Origin: Ilyonectria destructans
Taxonomy: Eukaryota > Ascomycota > Sordariomycetes > Hypocreales > Nectriaceae
Assembly: GCA_020740775.1 (NCBI GenBank)
Contig: JAHEWK010000006.1
Coordinates: 930,001 to 994,000, forward strand
Length of the DNA stretch: 64,000 nucleotides
Reading direction: 5' to 3'
Shown: one piece after another, positions 23,420 through 35,950 of the stretch
Numbering within the stretch: the stretch's first letter is position 1
Layout of the letters: every line of letters starts with the position of its first letter
Notes under the pieces: generated by a model
The model's input: only the letters and a program-made list of their open reading frames with translations
Databases searched by the model: none
What the model was told of the DNA's origin: nothing
Program-made: the position numbers and the translations under genes

Positions 23420-23750
23420 TTAGAATGAAGGATAATAAGTATTAAAACTGAGATATCTTGAAAACTAGTAATTTTACTAAATTAACATTCAGCAGTTAAT
23501 TTATTAAGACCTAACTAGAGTTAAGTTTGTAAAATTTAAAAAGATACTAAAAAGACATTTTATTTTTATTTTTAAAAAGGATTGCCAAATTCTCTAAACT
23601 TCTAGCCTGGGTTATTATTCCCTTAGGTAGATTCAAATTACCCATTATAAGAAAATATAGCATACATAATAAATCTGGCATATTCTATAATATTCTTATA
23701 CCTACTATTTAACGCTAATTTAAAACACTGCGTAACTTCAAGTTGCTGTC
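23420..23750. repeat. AT-rich tract, possible RIP-mutated repeat remnant
   Basis: About 330 bp of strongly A+T-rich DNA with many TAA/TTA words and homopolymer runs, lying exactly between the intact fusion gene and a wrecked NLR-type gene. This composition is unlike the flanking coding DNA and is typical of sequence hit by repeat-induced point mutation. I cannot identify a parent element. Confidence 0.45.
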
Positions 23751-25490
23751 TCATCTCGACATAATCATAACAATATCATCACAATCTTCCAAACCTAGAG
23801 CTTCGGGAGATACTCGATAGTGACATTCAGGTCGTATTTGGTAATAGAGCCGCTCTGCTTCTCGCATCGCCTTTGGAGCATCAACACTGTTCCTGTCCCC
23901 ATCAGCTCGAGGAACTGGGCCGTTTTGAAGAAAGTCCACGCGCGTTCAGCCTTGTAATACCTCTCGCCGGTGAAATATTTTAGTGCTGTGTCAACCATTT
24001 TCCTGTAAACCATGGTTGTCAGCGACATTCAAAGGGCAGAGGTGAAAGTATAACTGCATTACATCGCTGTATCCGGTTTCCCAAGCCCACTGTAGTATTC
24101 TCTGAGCTTGACGCGGATTTGGTTGGTTCGAAAAGAACTATCACCTTCTGTACGGCAATAGAGGACCAGTGCGCTCTCCCAGTCCTTGATGGCTTCGTCT
24201 ATACGCCCTGCCTTATCATTCACAACCCCGAGTATTTGGAGTGTGTACGCCGTCCTGTGTATTTGAAGTTAGTCATGTAGTCTTGTGATGCCCCTGCTGA
24301 GATGGTTTATCTTTGCCACGGTGCTGTGAGCAAATGATATCTGACTTCATGGACTCCACGTCGTTTTCTCCGTAATGTCTTTGCCGCCAGTTCAACATAG
24401 TAATCAGAATAGGGCGAGCCTCCTCTGCTCTGTCTAATCCTATAAGGCCCCAGCAGTGATGGTAATCTGCCCAGTGTGGCCAGTACTCGTCATTCTTGAA
24501 TTATAGGGTTTGTTCAAGCATCTTCCTCCCTTGTATTGCTAAGCTCACGGCCTTTTCATAGTCGTTATTGAGCAGCCATGCAAGTGCAAGCTCTGTATAA
24601 GCCATCGCGCGGAAGGATTCGTCCGGTTCAGACGACTGCTTGGAATCCTCGACTATAATGCGCTGTTTAAAATGGGCCCTGGCGTATTGGAGACCTTGGA
24701 CACGTCTCCAAGGCAATGGCAAGTGCTGGAAAGAGACATGAGGAGATCTGCGTACTGTTCTCTCATCTGGTCTTCATTTCTTTCTAGCACAGTCAGACTT
24801 AGATCGGCCAAGGACAATGACGCATCTTAATCTCTGCGCTCTTTCAGATATCTAGACAAGGGTTTGTTAGGGGGATGAAAATAAGATTGCGCTGAAATGA
24901 GTAACATCGGATCTTACATGCTAGCTCGGGTCACCAGTGACATAAATGTGTGGACAAACCTGGCCTTTAGCGTGGGATTATGTGTCTGGAAGTGTTTCGA
25001 CAGCTTGATGGTGTGCTTAACGACAGAGTCGGCAATTTGCCAGTCGCTAAGTCGATGGCCAAAAGCCCAATAGCGATATTCTTTCCATTCGGCGTTCAAT
25101 AATGCCACTGCGGTCGAATGCCTCCACTAGCCCAGACTCAGTCATCATTTGACGTGCAAGATCTTGCACAACCTCTTGTATTGTTAAGGATTTAGGGTGT
25201 TTGTTGCGGCGTATCAACGAGGCCTGACTCAAGATGGGACGAGCTTCGTCGTATTCAGCCGGTGAGGGATAAGAAGGCATGAGTTGAGAGCCTTCTGGAT
25301 GTCGCAGGAGGGTTTCCTGTATTGAACTATTGTCGAGTAGTGCTAAGACCTCGAGCAGCGCGTAGACTTCAGAGGGTAAATCTTCCAAAGCCCACACGGT
25401 TGTGAGAGTTTGATCGTACGAGCCCTGATTCATAGTTAATAAGTTGTCTCCTCGAATGTCTGTGTCCTTTCGTATCTCTCCAGCAATCAC
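23751..25490 (-). pseudogene. 5'-truncated, frameshifted NLR-type (NB-ARC/TPR) gene relic
   Basis: The remains of the C-terminal half of a fungal STAND/NLR protein. From 25490 the frame reads the post-NTPase winged-helix-like region (LTTVWALEDLPSEVYALLEVLALLD, IQEVVQDLARQMM), then TPR-like repeats (YARAHFKQRI, RAMAYTELALAWLLNNDYEKAV, GRIDEAIKDWESALVLYC, ERYYKAERAWTFFKTAQFLELMG) and a typical C-terminus EDCDDIVMIMSR at 23751. Continuity needs frame changes near 25,110, 24,730 and 23,890. In-frame stops also occur near 24,830 (a TAA where CAA would fit) and 24,508. The effector domain and the whole nucleotide-binding domain are missing: the next gene upstream is the ABC transporter. NLRs of this kind act in fungal non-self recognition. 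The decay makes it non-functional as it stands. Confidence 0.75.
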
Positions 25491-25749
25491 GTAACTATCT
25501 TGGGTCGCGAGCCTTATACTCTTAAATGAAAGTCACGGTTTTTAAAAGCCTTAATATAGAGTAAGAATAGTGTATTAATCACAGACGGAAAGACAAAAGA
25601 ATTGAACACTGACACTCGATATTAATGGTACAGTCTCTCCAAAAAGGAAAAAATAAAGAAATAAAGAAAGGAACAAAATAAAACCCACCCGTAAACCTCC
25701 AATCCAGTGAAAAGTCCCGTCTATCTAATATACTCAACCCGATCTATGT

Positions 25750-28700
25750 TTATGCACTGGAATCCAACTTCTGCGCCTCACACATTTTAGCATACATACC
25801 ACCCTGCTCAATCAGTTCCTCATGCGTTCCAGCTTCCATGATTCTTCCGCCATAGAAGACGAAAATCCGGTTTGCATTGCGAACCGTAGAGAGACGATGC
25901 GCAACTGCAATCGTGATGCGGTCCTCTGCCGCGGCCGCTTTCGCCAGTGCTGCCTGGACGATCCTTTCTGACTCGGTGTCGAGCGCACTTGTAGCTTCAT
26001 CTAGCAGAATAACCTTGGGATTCCGTATCAATGCGCGGGCAATCGCGATTCTCTGTCGCTGTCCTCCCGATAGTTGGCTACCGCTTGTACCGCAGGGAGT
26101 GGCGAGGCCGTCGGGGAGCGAAGCAACAAACTCCCAAACATTCGCCGCACGGCAAGCTTCTTCAATCTTGGCATCCGAGATAACCTCAGTTACACCCATG
26201 TCCACTCCCTGTGAGATGTTTTCACGGATACTACCAGGGAAAAGAGTTGGTTCTTGTTGAACAAGGGCGAGATGGTTGCGGTATAGGAGTGGGTTGAAGG
26301 ATGCCAGAGAGTCGGTGGAATCGATTGTGATCGTTCCGCTGGTTGGATCATAGAATCGTTCCAGGAGGGAGATCATTGTGCTCTTGCCACAACCTGAACC
26401 TCCGACCAAAGCCACAAACTCGCCGGGTTGTATCTATTTTAATTGTGTTAGCATTGTCGGGAGAAGTGGGTACAATAATAATTGTGGCATACCTGAAGAG
26501 ATATGCCTTTGAGCACTTGGTTGTCTGGCGCAAGTGGGTACGAAAACTTGACGTCCTGAAATCCGATCGAGCTACAGTTGTTCTTGGGGCCGTTGTCCCT
26601 GTTGTCATCTGTCTCTCTTATGGTAGGCTGAAGCTCTTGAAGCCAGAAGTAGTAGTTCGCCGCCTGGCATGCCTTTGTGAAGCCTGTGTGCATGTTTTGT
26701 TAGGACGCCAAGAGTCACGGCTTGTTGAGAGCGTCTCCAGAGATTTTGGATGACTTACTGCTCACGAAGCTAAACATCTGACCCGTGGCCTGACCACAGA
26801 AGTAGACGCCCATAAAGGAAATCATGAACTGGTAAATGGTGATGTCTCCCTGCGCAATGAGCTTTGATCCCCACCTGCGGTAATGTTAACGGCGGACGAC
26901 CATAATGCAGGACGGAAAGAAGAGCTCACCAAAATCCCAATGCAAGGATAAAATATTCGATGCATTGCGTCAGTGCAAACCAGATCATCATACTGAACAG
27001 CGGGACCGTCGCATCGTGAATAGCAGTGTCCAGCTCATCAGTGTATCTCTTTAGAACGCTGCTCTCAATAGCAAGAGATGAAACTGTCCGGATAGCCATG
27101 ACGCTTTCCGAAGCCACAGATGAGCTGGTAGAAAATCTCTTGTCCATGTCGGTATCCAATTTTGTCTCCAATCGGATCCGAACGTACCCAGCGATTAACA
27201 AAGGCGGAAGTCCAGCGAAGACACCGACGAGACCGAGTTTCCAGGAAATTGCAAGAGCGAGCAGAGCACTGGCTAGCACATTGAATGCCGACAGAAGAAC
27301 AAGACCGACGTTGAATCCCATAAGCTCAAACACAGCCTGTGGGTAAGAGTCGAGACGACTGTTGAGAGCTCCCACTGTATTTTCCGGACGATCGAAGAAT
27401 CGGAGATCTTGCCTCAGGATGGACTCAAGTATCTCCTTACGGAGCTTCTTGCTCAAAGCCTTGGTGCATAAAAGTCAGACATGAGCATACAACATCCACT
27501 GAAGGGCTAACTTACTTGTGCAATCATGTTCGTGGCCCATCCCATAACGAAGTACACAACGAGGCATCCAAGAGCCATGACGAAGAACATTAATGAGATA
27601 AAGCTTCCTCTGGACACAATGTTGGGAGAACTGAAAACATCCGTGATGTTGCCTAGAAGAATTGCCTGCCCGGGAAAGAGGGCCGCTAGAATATATCAGC
27701 ACTGCGATGAATCATAATGGAGCGATGGGGAGACAACATACATCCGGCAAGACAAGAAACTGCTGTGAGGATATACCAAAACTTTAGTTCAGGACTTGAG
27801 CGAACAAGCCTGTAGATGGCGTGGAGGATCCCCGACTTCCTGTAGAGACCATGGTCTTCACGATCCCTGAGGGATGCCAAGGATCTCTGCTCCACGGTCC
27901 CAATCATGGCCAAAGACTGAGTATGTTCGATCATGTTGGTGACCTCTGGCTCTTTGTCATGAGCTTTTTCCATGTCGCCTTTGTCTCCGGAAGGGGAAAG
28001 ATCCTGGGCTTTGACCAGGGTAGAGTAGACACCATTTTGAGCAACAAGGTCGTCATGTCGTCCTTGCTCCATAATCTTTCCCTTGGACAAGACCACAATG
28101 TTGTCAGCATTCCGAATCGTAGCAAGCTTATGGGCGATGACTATCGTTGTTCGGTTCTGAGAAGCACTGTCAAGCGCCTTTTGGACGATCCCTTCGGCAT
28201 GGGGGTCCAGAGCGCTAGTAGCCTCGTCGAGTAACAGGATCTTTGGGCGAGAGATGATGCTTCGTGCGATGGCAATTCTCTGCTTCTGTCCGCCGGATAA
28301 CAATCCACCCCTCTCTCCAATTCGAGTGTCGTAACCTTGAGGAAGTTCGATGATGAAATCGTGGGCGAATGCGAGTTTGGCAGCTTCTTCGACAAGCTTC
28401 ATTTGTTCTTCCCGGGAAGCAGTTTCCCATGCAGTCCCGACAAGACCGTTGGTGATGTTATCGAATACACTACCATTGAAGAGTACAGGTTCCTGGAGAA
28501 TATCAGCTATGCTCAAAAGCGTGAGCCAGTACAGGGAGCTACTTACCTGCTGGACAAGGCGGATATTTGTGCGAAGCCACGTCAAGTTGAGGTCCTTGAT
28601 ATCTTTTCCGTCAAGTGTGATGATGCCAGAGGCCGGGTTATACCACCGTTCGAGAAGTCCAACGATGGTGCTCTTACCAGAACCACTGGGGCCCTTGATT

Positions 28701-30157
28701 GACATTAGTCTCAATCACCGCAGCATTAAAATGGAGATTAAGCTGGAGACTTACAACAAGAGCGGTGACTTTGCCCGCAGGAACATGTAGAGAGAAGTCT
28801 TCCAGTACACGAACATCAGGGCGAGTGGGATACTGAAAGTTAACGCCGTTTAGGTGGATAACTCCCTCGGCTTCTTCCGGCCTCTCTCCTGACTCGTCGA
28901 ATGGGTTGATTTCAGAGGTTCTGTCGATCAGCGAAAACATCTCCGATGCCGCAGACGCAGCGCGCCCGAATGCAACCATGTGCGGTGCAATTGCCATGAT
29001 TGTACTTGCAGCCACGATAACAGAGAAGAGAACCCTAGATATCTGATTAGCGACAAAACACAACAGATGTTTATAGGAGGAGACTCACGTGAAAACATCA
29101 CCAACATCAGGAATATCGCCTCGCGCAATCATATTGACGCCCTGCCAAAACGCGAGACCCATACCACTGTAAACGACAAAGTATTCTCCACCAAACATGA
29201 CACCATAAAGAAGGTTCTTCTTCATTCCGAGATTGTAAGCATCCTGCAAGAATGCGTCATACTTGGCAATGACTCGTGGTCGGAGACTGAAGGCGTGAAT
29301 AGTCCGGATACCGCCTAGGATATTTTCGGCGAAACTCCCTGCCCGCCCGTATGTCTTGAGTATCTTAATTTCGATTTGCCCATCGAGGACAGCAACGCCG
29401 CCCACAACAAAGACCAGTGCCGGGACTATGCTGCTAATGATCAGGGTGAGTTTCCAGTGAGTGATGAAGGCGATGATGAAGGCCGCCACGAAAGTTGCGA
29501 TGGCTTGGACGAAGACACCGAGCTTTTCCGATATTCCCGACTGGATCAACTTTCCATTGGAAGTTGCTTGCATCGAGATGGAACCGACAACCCCTTGGTC
29601 GAAGAAACCTATTTCTTGGCTGAAAGCTGCACGGAGATAGCGATGTCGGATGTTCCGAGTTATGTGGAAGGCGACATAAGTGAAAAGGGACGAGTAGAGA
29701 TAGGTGCATCCAAACCGTGCGATGCCGATGTAGACGAAATAAAGACTTGTGATGTTAGTTTTCTTGAAGCTTTTACGACCGGGTTACTTACGCAGACTTG
29801 CCCACGGAGGACATAAAGTTGTCAGAAACGGTACCCGTACTAGAGACACCGTCGAGAAGTGTTATGAATTGTCCCAACACGACGTTCACCATGACCATTG
29901 CGACACCGGATCCGATAGCGGCGAGAATTCCAATAGTTTCGAGGACATAATCGATGGGGCGGCCGTAAGTGAAAATCCTCTAGATCAATAACTTAGTAAG
30001 AATTCGACATGATATTCGGGTTCTCTGTGGTGGTAAAACAGAAATGACGTACGAAAAACACATTGCTGCTTTGATTTGTGGCGTTTCCTCCATCTGCAGA
30101 GTCCGAGCGGTTGTTCACAGAGCCCTGTTTCTCTGGGGAGCTTGAGGAATCCGACAT
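25750..30157 (-). CDS. ABCB full-size multidrug exporter (P-glycoprotein type)
   Basis: A plasma-membrane drug efflux pump of about 1,272 residues in 11 exons: 30157-30053, 29979-29792, 29745-29089, 29034-28755, 28693-28547, 28492-27742, 27685-27516, 27459-26930, 26874-26759, 26683-26493 and 26433-25750 (sum divisible by three). The order is membrane domain, nucleotide-binding domain, repeated twice. NBD1 has Walker A GPSGSGKST (made by splicing), signature LLSGGQKQRIAIARS and Walker B ILLLDEATSALD. NBD2 has GGSGCGKST, LSGGQRQRIAIARALI and VILLDEATSALDT. All motifs are intact. Fungal relatives export azoles, leptomycin-like drugs and self-made toxins. It is divergent from a Zn(II)2Cys6 gene across 561 bp, and downstream lies the flavin monooxygenase fusion, so export of a product of that enzyme is possible. 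Confidence 0.95.
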
Positions 30158-30718
30158 TGCGCCAAAATGGTAGAATTAAACAAAAGAATGAAGATGTGAA
30201 TACACCGGTAACAAAGGAGAGCAGATAGCCAGACAGGCGAGAGAGATGGAGATATAGCAAGACCGATAAAGACACTAATCCCTCCACAATGACGTGGCGC
30301 CGACTTTTGTACGGCACCTGATGGTGATCAAACCCGTCCATCACCAAGCCAGAATACGTCGTAATTAACGTTTGCGGGTCCGTCAAGATGATCGATTCAG
30401 CCAAGTTCCCTGACGAGCCAATGGAATGAAGCTGTTGGTGATTTCTACGACCCAGCCAAACGGAGCCCACGCCGCAAACCTCCGGCCTCCGTGCCAAGAC
30501 AAGTTGAGATAAGCGGCTCAAGCTTGGAACCCGCGCGTCCCGACGCCTGAGTCTCACTGGTCTCTCGGAGATGCGGACGCCAAGAGTGCGCGCTCCGTCC
30601 TGGGACTCAGTTTGCCATTTAACACGGCCCCCCAGGCATTCCGCTCCCCGAAGGCACTCATTTGTCCCCGGCGTATTCCAATTGCCAGCTTATTCTTTGA
30701 TCATTTGGACGGGACAGA
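30158..30718. promoter_or_regulatory. Divergent promoter of the ABCB pump and a Zn(II)2Cys6 gene
   Basis: A 561-bp spacer between two start codons. It contains a direct CGG-N5-CGG pair at 30566-30576 and further CGG/CCG triplets around 30,478-30,490, which are candidate zinc-cluster sites. Shared control by the adjacent factor is an inference from position. Confidence 0.4.
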
Positions 30719-33581
30719 ATGGGACTTACGCCAATAAAAAGTAACTCAAACTCCACGTCTCCAACGGCAATGGAGGAAGAAACAGACGACTTCTGGCTTG
30801 GCAACGATGATCTCTCCCCGCGGCTGGGAGATGGAACTGGGAACCCAACACTAGAGAAGCTGGCAGTACGGGCTACGAATCTCTTTATTGTTGCCTCCAT
30901 CCTCATTCTAACATCTCCCTTCTTTTTCTCCTCCCCTTTCTTCAATCATGCATCATCGATAAAGAGTAAACCTGCTTACTCACCTCTAACAGTGCGACCG
31001 ATGCCGCCTGCGGAAGGTACCTCACCCTATCCCTTCAACCCCGGCATTGGCTTTCCGCTCACGCGTATTTCCTCCTAGATCCGATGTGACAGATTGAACC
31101 CGTGTTCTCAATGCGTCAAAACAAAGCTACGTTGCTCTTATCCCATGGCCCCGAGGTTTAGGGAGAAGCGACAACGAATTCTTGTCTCTGCCGTGTTGTA
31201 AGCTCGACGCATCCTGCCACTGGTGATCTGAAAGCACTAACAACAACAGCGAGAACAAAATGGATCTCATTGCGAAGAGACTAGAAGACATGAGCCAAAT
31301 AATCACTCGATTGGATTCTGTTAAAATCGCGCAGGCCTCTCCCGCCTCGTCGGGTTCGCACCCAGCGTTCTCAACTCCCCAATCTTTGGCATCGATTGGC
31401 CCAACCCCTGTATCCTCGACACCAGCTATGACTGACCCAGACCACCCAATACAAGATACCAAAGACCAAGATGGATCAAGGGCCGAGTACGAGGGCGAAT
31501 CCTCTCTTCTCGCCCATGCCGTCTTTGCCACGAGTTTTCTTCAGGGCGAGGTTAACAACAATCGCTCGACCGATGTATTCTTGGAAATGACCTCGGTATT
31601 GGATACTCTGCGCAATATTGTAGAGGCCCAAAAGCAGAATGCGGATAGCGTCGAGGCCTTGTATCCACACGCCAAGCCAATCCCGCCAGGCTCAAGTGTC
31701 CGTCAACTCGGTTTGCCCCCGATCGACAAGGCGTTTGCATGCCTGCGAATGGCTAAAGGTTAAACAGACCCTTGGATTTTATGTTTCATCATCCACTCTA
31801 ACACCATATCACAGAATTTCCCCAAATCCGGGCCTACTGGACCATGGAGTTTCCAACATTGGGCCATTTCATGGAATACCTCATCAAGGTGTACTCCCCC
31901 GGCATGGCCACTGAAGCAGATTTAATCATCGTTCACGTTGGCCTCTACTGGCTTTTTTGCGCCTGCTCTAGCGCCGCCATTGATGAATCAACCAAGCAAG
32001 ATTACGATGCTCAGGCATGTGTTTGTCGGGATAATCTTGACACAATCCTGTCCAGGCTTTCTTTCCACATGCCCACGACAATGGACTATGCTTGCGCCAT
32101 GAGCTTGGCTGTGAGTCTCAAACTCTTCCATTGAAGTGTATCAAGCATCTAACTAAGAACTTAGGCTTCTTATCTAATCCAAAGATGCCAATCGTTCGCT
32201 GCGTGGAACTTTATCACCACGGCGTCCCGGATTTGCCAGACACTTGGAATATATAGTGCGATTCCCCCACTAAGTACTACAGCGCCAGAAAAGAGGAATT
32301 GGCAAGAGCGGGTCTTTTGGTGTGTATATATCACAGAGAAGATGCTATCTCTCAGACTTGGCCGAACCGCGACTATTCGGGACGAGGACATTACCCTGCC
32401 AATGCCAGGTCCGGATCAAACCACCGATACCATTTTAAGCAGTATTCTCCCCAGTTGGATTCGCCTGTCGACTCTGCAAGGTCGAGTTTACGATGAGATA
32501 TACAGTTCGAGGGCTCTTCTACAGCCAGAGCATATACGGACATCTCGTGCCCGGGCTCTCGCAAAGGAGCTTAAGACCATAATGAACACTGAGGACGAAT
32601 TCGAGGTACGAGGCTACGGGTGCCCTTGCATAATTGAGGGTGCTAATCGTATGATACCATCTCTTCGCCTATCATTCAGCTAATTGGGTTTTAGATGCAA
32701 TTCAACAATGCAAGCCGCCAAGCACTCGGACCAGCTGTGCATCAACTTCAACGGCACATGGACAGAGTGACATTCTTGTCTTTACTGACTCTAATCTATC
32801 GGAGCATTCCCTCTGAAGGGCTATCAAGCTCAGCTTTCTGTGAAGACTGCATCGCTGCCGCAAAGGCCACCCTGACGGAACACGAAAAGTGCATAGCTAC
32901 GATGGCAGAGAACCAACTGCAGTCAAGCTTCCTTGGAATATATGTCAATTGGTACGTAAATCCCCTTGCATCAATACTGTGGACATCAGTTGAAGACTTC
33001 TTGCGCAGTGCTTACACTAAACTCATAGGAGCTTGATGCAATCCCCATTCGTCCCGTTCATCGTTCTCTTCTGCGAGATCGTGGAGACGTCTGAGTCTTC
33101 CGACCTCGGATGCCTTGGCGCTCTAGTTGAAACGCTACAATCGGCATCAGCGTCCGTACACTACCCCATTTGTGGCAAGCAATTCAAGCTCTTCAAAGCC
33201 CTTTACGACGTCGCAGTAAAGTATGTAGAAGTCAAAGCTAGCAGAGCGGATGACCAAGTTGCGGATTGCACAGTGCTCGACTACAGTGGCGAATTAAATG
33301 CACGAGAACCCGCTGCTTTGTCTCAAACACTTTCAGTTTCCTTGCCAGATTCGACGGGTGGTTTACTAAGTTCTACCATGCCTGTCGGCAGCATAGCAAG
33401 CACTGGAACAAAAGAAACACAATTACTGGGTGGACTGCTCGGCAATGCGTCTAGGGTAGGTCCACAAGCGCAAAATGCCGGGTTTGGATACACTGGCTTT
33501 GAGATGAATCCTACGGGTGCGGAGCTTGGTAATTGGTTTTCCAGGAATCAGGAAATGCTCATGATGATGGAAGATCTCTAG
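30719..33581 (+). CDS. Zn(II)2Cys6 transcription factor A, with split zinc finger
   Basis: A nuclear regulator of roughly 700 residues. Exon 1 (30719-30865; an in-frame ATG at 30770 is an alternative start) ends in EKLA. A 24-nt exon (30993-31016) encodes CDRCRLRK, and exon 3 (31079-31197) continues IRCDRLNPCSQCVKTKLRC. The spliced cluster is a canonical C-x2-C-x6-C-x5-C-x2-C-x6-C. Exon 4 starts at 31250 with a linker and coiled region (KMDLIAKRLEDMSQII); then come exons from 31815 and 32165 with the fungal-specific regulatory domain (VYITEKMLSLRLGRTATI). Further introns lie near 32,606-32,694 and 32,952-33,030. The gene is divergent from the ABCB pump, which it may control. It is paralogous to the factor at 46767-49286. 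Confidence 0.82.
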
Positions 33582-33847
33582 GGTAGTTAACGGCATTCTA
33601 CAGCGATATTGAAGAGTTAAATGGAGTGTCGTCTATTTCCTCAATGGATCAATAGCTGGTTCGGTGACATGGGTACTAAGACGCAACGTGAAGAGATATG
33701 TTGATCTCTTGATCGGAGAGTGAACTTGGAATTCAAATTATTCCGTCAAGTCCCCTTATCTCAGCTATCGTAATAATAACGCTAAGTCAAGACCAAAAAG
33801 AAATGTCATTAAAACCTTGCAATCATAATCATGCCCACTGGTTAAAA

Positions 33848-35950
33848 TCAAGCCTCGGCCTTCTCATAGTGCTCTGTGTGTGCCTTGAGGCCGCTTTCGC
33901 TAGTCATCGACTCCGCCCGTCTCGGAGCTCTCACCGCGCTTGCCAGATCTCGGTATAGTACCGTAGGATAGTTATCCTCTTCAGATTCATCATCGTCTCC
34001 CGTCTCAATGATACGCCACTCGGCCCTTTCGAAACGCTCACGAACGTATGGGGACAAACCCACAAAGCGAATTTCGACTTCCTTTCCTCCGTACTTCTTG
34101 ACACTAGCGGCGAGATTCTTCAAATGGGTTACCGCTGTACTGTCGATGTGGTTGACTCGACTAAAGTCTAGTACAACGAGGCCGATGGCAGGAAGCGTTG
34201 AAGGGTCATGAATGCCTGCCTTCTTGCGCAGCCTAGCCACTCGTTTCTCAGTAACGACAGACCAGTTTCGTTCCGTTTCAGGACCATGGCTACCATTGTA
34301 GACTGGTGAGTGAAATGTTTGGATATCATCCAGGGCCGCACTAGTGTTGCTAAAAGCATTGGGGAAGAAGAGCGACTCGTTGAACCGGAAGATTCGGGTG
34401 TCTTCGGGCAGATTTTGGGGTATCGAACGTGCCTCATTCAAGGAATGTGCGAGCTCAGATCCAGTCTGAACACCCCCGCCAGTTGTTGATAGACGAGTAA
34501 ACACTTGGCGAAGTAGCACATATACAATGTTGAAGCCAACAGCGCAGCCAATGCCGACCTCAGAGGAGACAAACAGGGTGACCCAAAGCGCAATCATGGA
34601 AGATACGAAATCGGCCAAAGATGTCCTCCAGTACCTGTAAAAGGTTGAAGGTGGAGAGATCAGCCCCCAGACGGCTGTGATGATGATGGCCGCCAATGTT
34701 GCCTTGGGGATCCAGTACAGTGTCCCGACTAGCTCGTACACGCAGATTAGAACGACAGCCATGGTGACGACGCCAGAGATTGGAGACTTGACATTGCAGG
34801 AAGAGTTGACAGCGGTACGAGACATGGCACCACCAACACCCATGGCGTGGAAGAAGCTGTTGAAGAAGTTTGTAATGCCAAAGTAACAGAGTTCTTGGCT
34901 CTGGTCCGTAGTGTAATCGTTTTTGACAGCAAAAGCACGACAAATGGCGGTGTGCTCTACCGCTGCGCCTATGAAGACAGCAATACTGCGGCCGGCAACT
35001 TCGGGGATGAGATCGGCCTTGGGCATCTTTGGGGCTTCTTGGCCCTCTGCTTTGACTTCAACAACCTCGAAGAGGTATGTCTCTCGGTTCTTGTTGACGG
35101 CGTAACTGACTCCAGTGAATAGGACGAGGGTCAAGAAGGCCCTGGTGATTGACAAGAGCCAGATGACCTTATTGTCCTTTCCCCATCTCTTGCCGGACTT
35201 GTCCAGGATGGTCAAGAAAAGGATCCCAGTGAAACCGATAAGACATGCCCAACCGTTGGCATTTGGGAGTTCGTTGAAAATGTCGTGGATCTGTGTCGCC
35301 GTCCCGTCGCCAACATTATTTTCTCCAAGAAGATTGTCCATCTGGTTCAAGATAATCGTGATGGCAATGGCAGTAATGAAACCACTGAGAACGGGTAGGG
35401 AGATGAATTCCAGCAAGAAACCGAGCTTGAGGAACCCAAGTGCCATGCCGTAGATTCCCATCATGAAAGCTGTTGCCGAAGCAATCTCAGAAGGAGTCCA
35501 TCGATCTTGAAGTGCATGTACGTTCTCGGATGTGAGGAGGCCGATAAGCGACGTCGGTCCGGTCGATACATCTAAAGGTACAAGTTAGTTTGATTGATTT
35601 CAACTGAGCGTGGTGATCATATTCTTACCCTTGGTCGTTCCCATGAAGGCATAGATAGCAGCAGGCAACCAACTGGACATGAGCCCATACTCGACAGGAA
35701 TTTCTGCAATCTTGGCATATGAAAGACCTTGTGGAATGAGCATGAGGCCAATGGTCAAACCCGCAATCACGTCGTTCAGGATCCACCTGAAATTGTATCT
35801 CGGAAGCCATCCGATGATGGGAAATTTGTCAGAGACGTAGTGTGCCGCGCCGGACGGAAACGCCTTGGCACCAGAGGCTCCCAGACGGGCAGCCCGGTTC
35901 CAGGTCACGTCATTTCGGAGCTCCGAAGTGAACTTATCCACAGCCTTCAT
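33848..35950 (-). CDS. SulP-family sulfate permease
   Basis: A plasma-membrane sulfate/proton symporter of 681 residues in two exons (35950-35629 and 35571-33848). I chose MKAVDKFTSELRND as the start; an in-frame ATG 78 bp upstream exists but its extension is hydrophobic and not family-like. Membrane landmarks are DVIAGLTIGLMLIPQGLSYA in the first helices, STGPTSLIGLLTSENV, and LPVLSGFITAIAITII. The cytosolic STAS domain follows (about residues 500-640) with IGLVVLDFSRVNHIDSTAV. Both regions and the length match fungal SUL1/SUL2 or SutB transporters. Fungal sulfate permeases are usually induced by sulfur starvation; no regulatory site is obvious here apart from a TATA-like TATAAA on the minus strand at 36046-36051. 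Confidence 0.95.

Noticed and set aside
29985..30557. 190-codon minus-strand frame upstream of the ABCB gene
   Set aside because: It overlaps the true first exon in another frame and reads through an intron; the ABCB start at 30157 explains the region.
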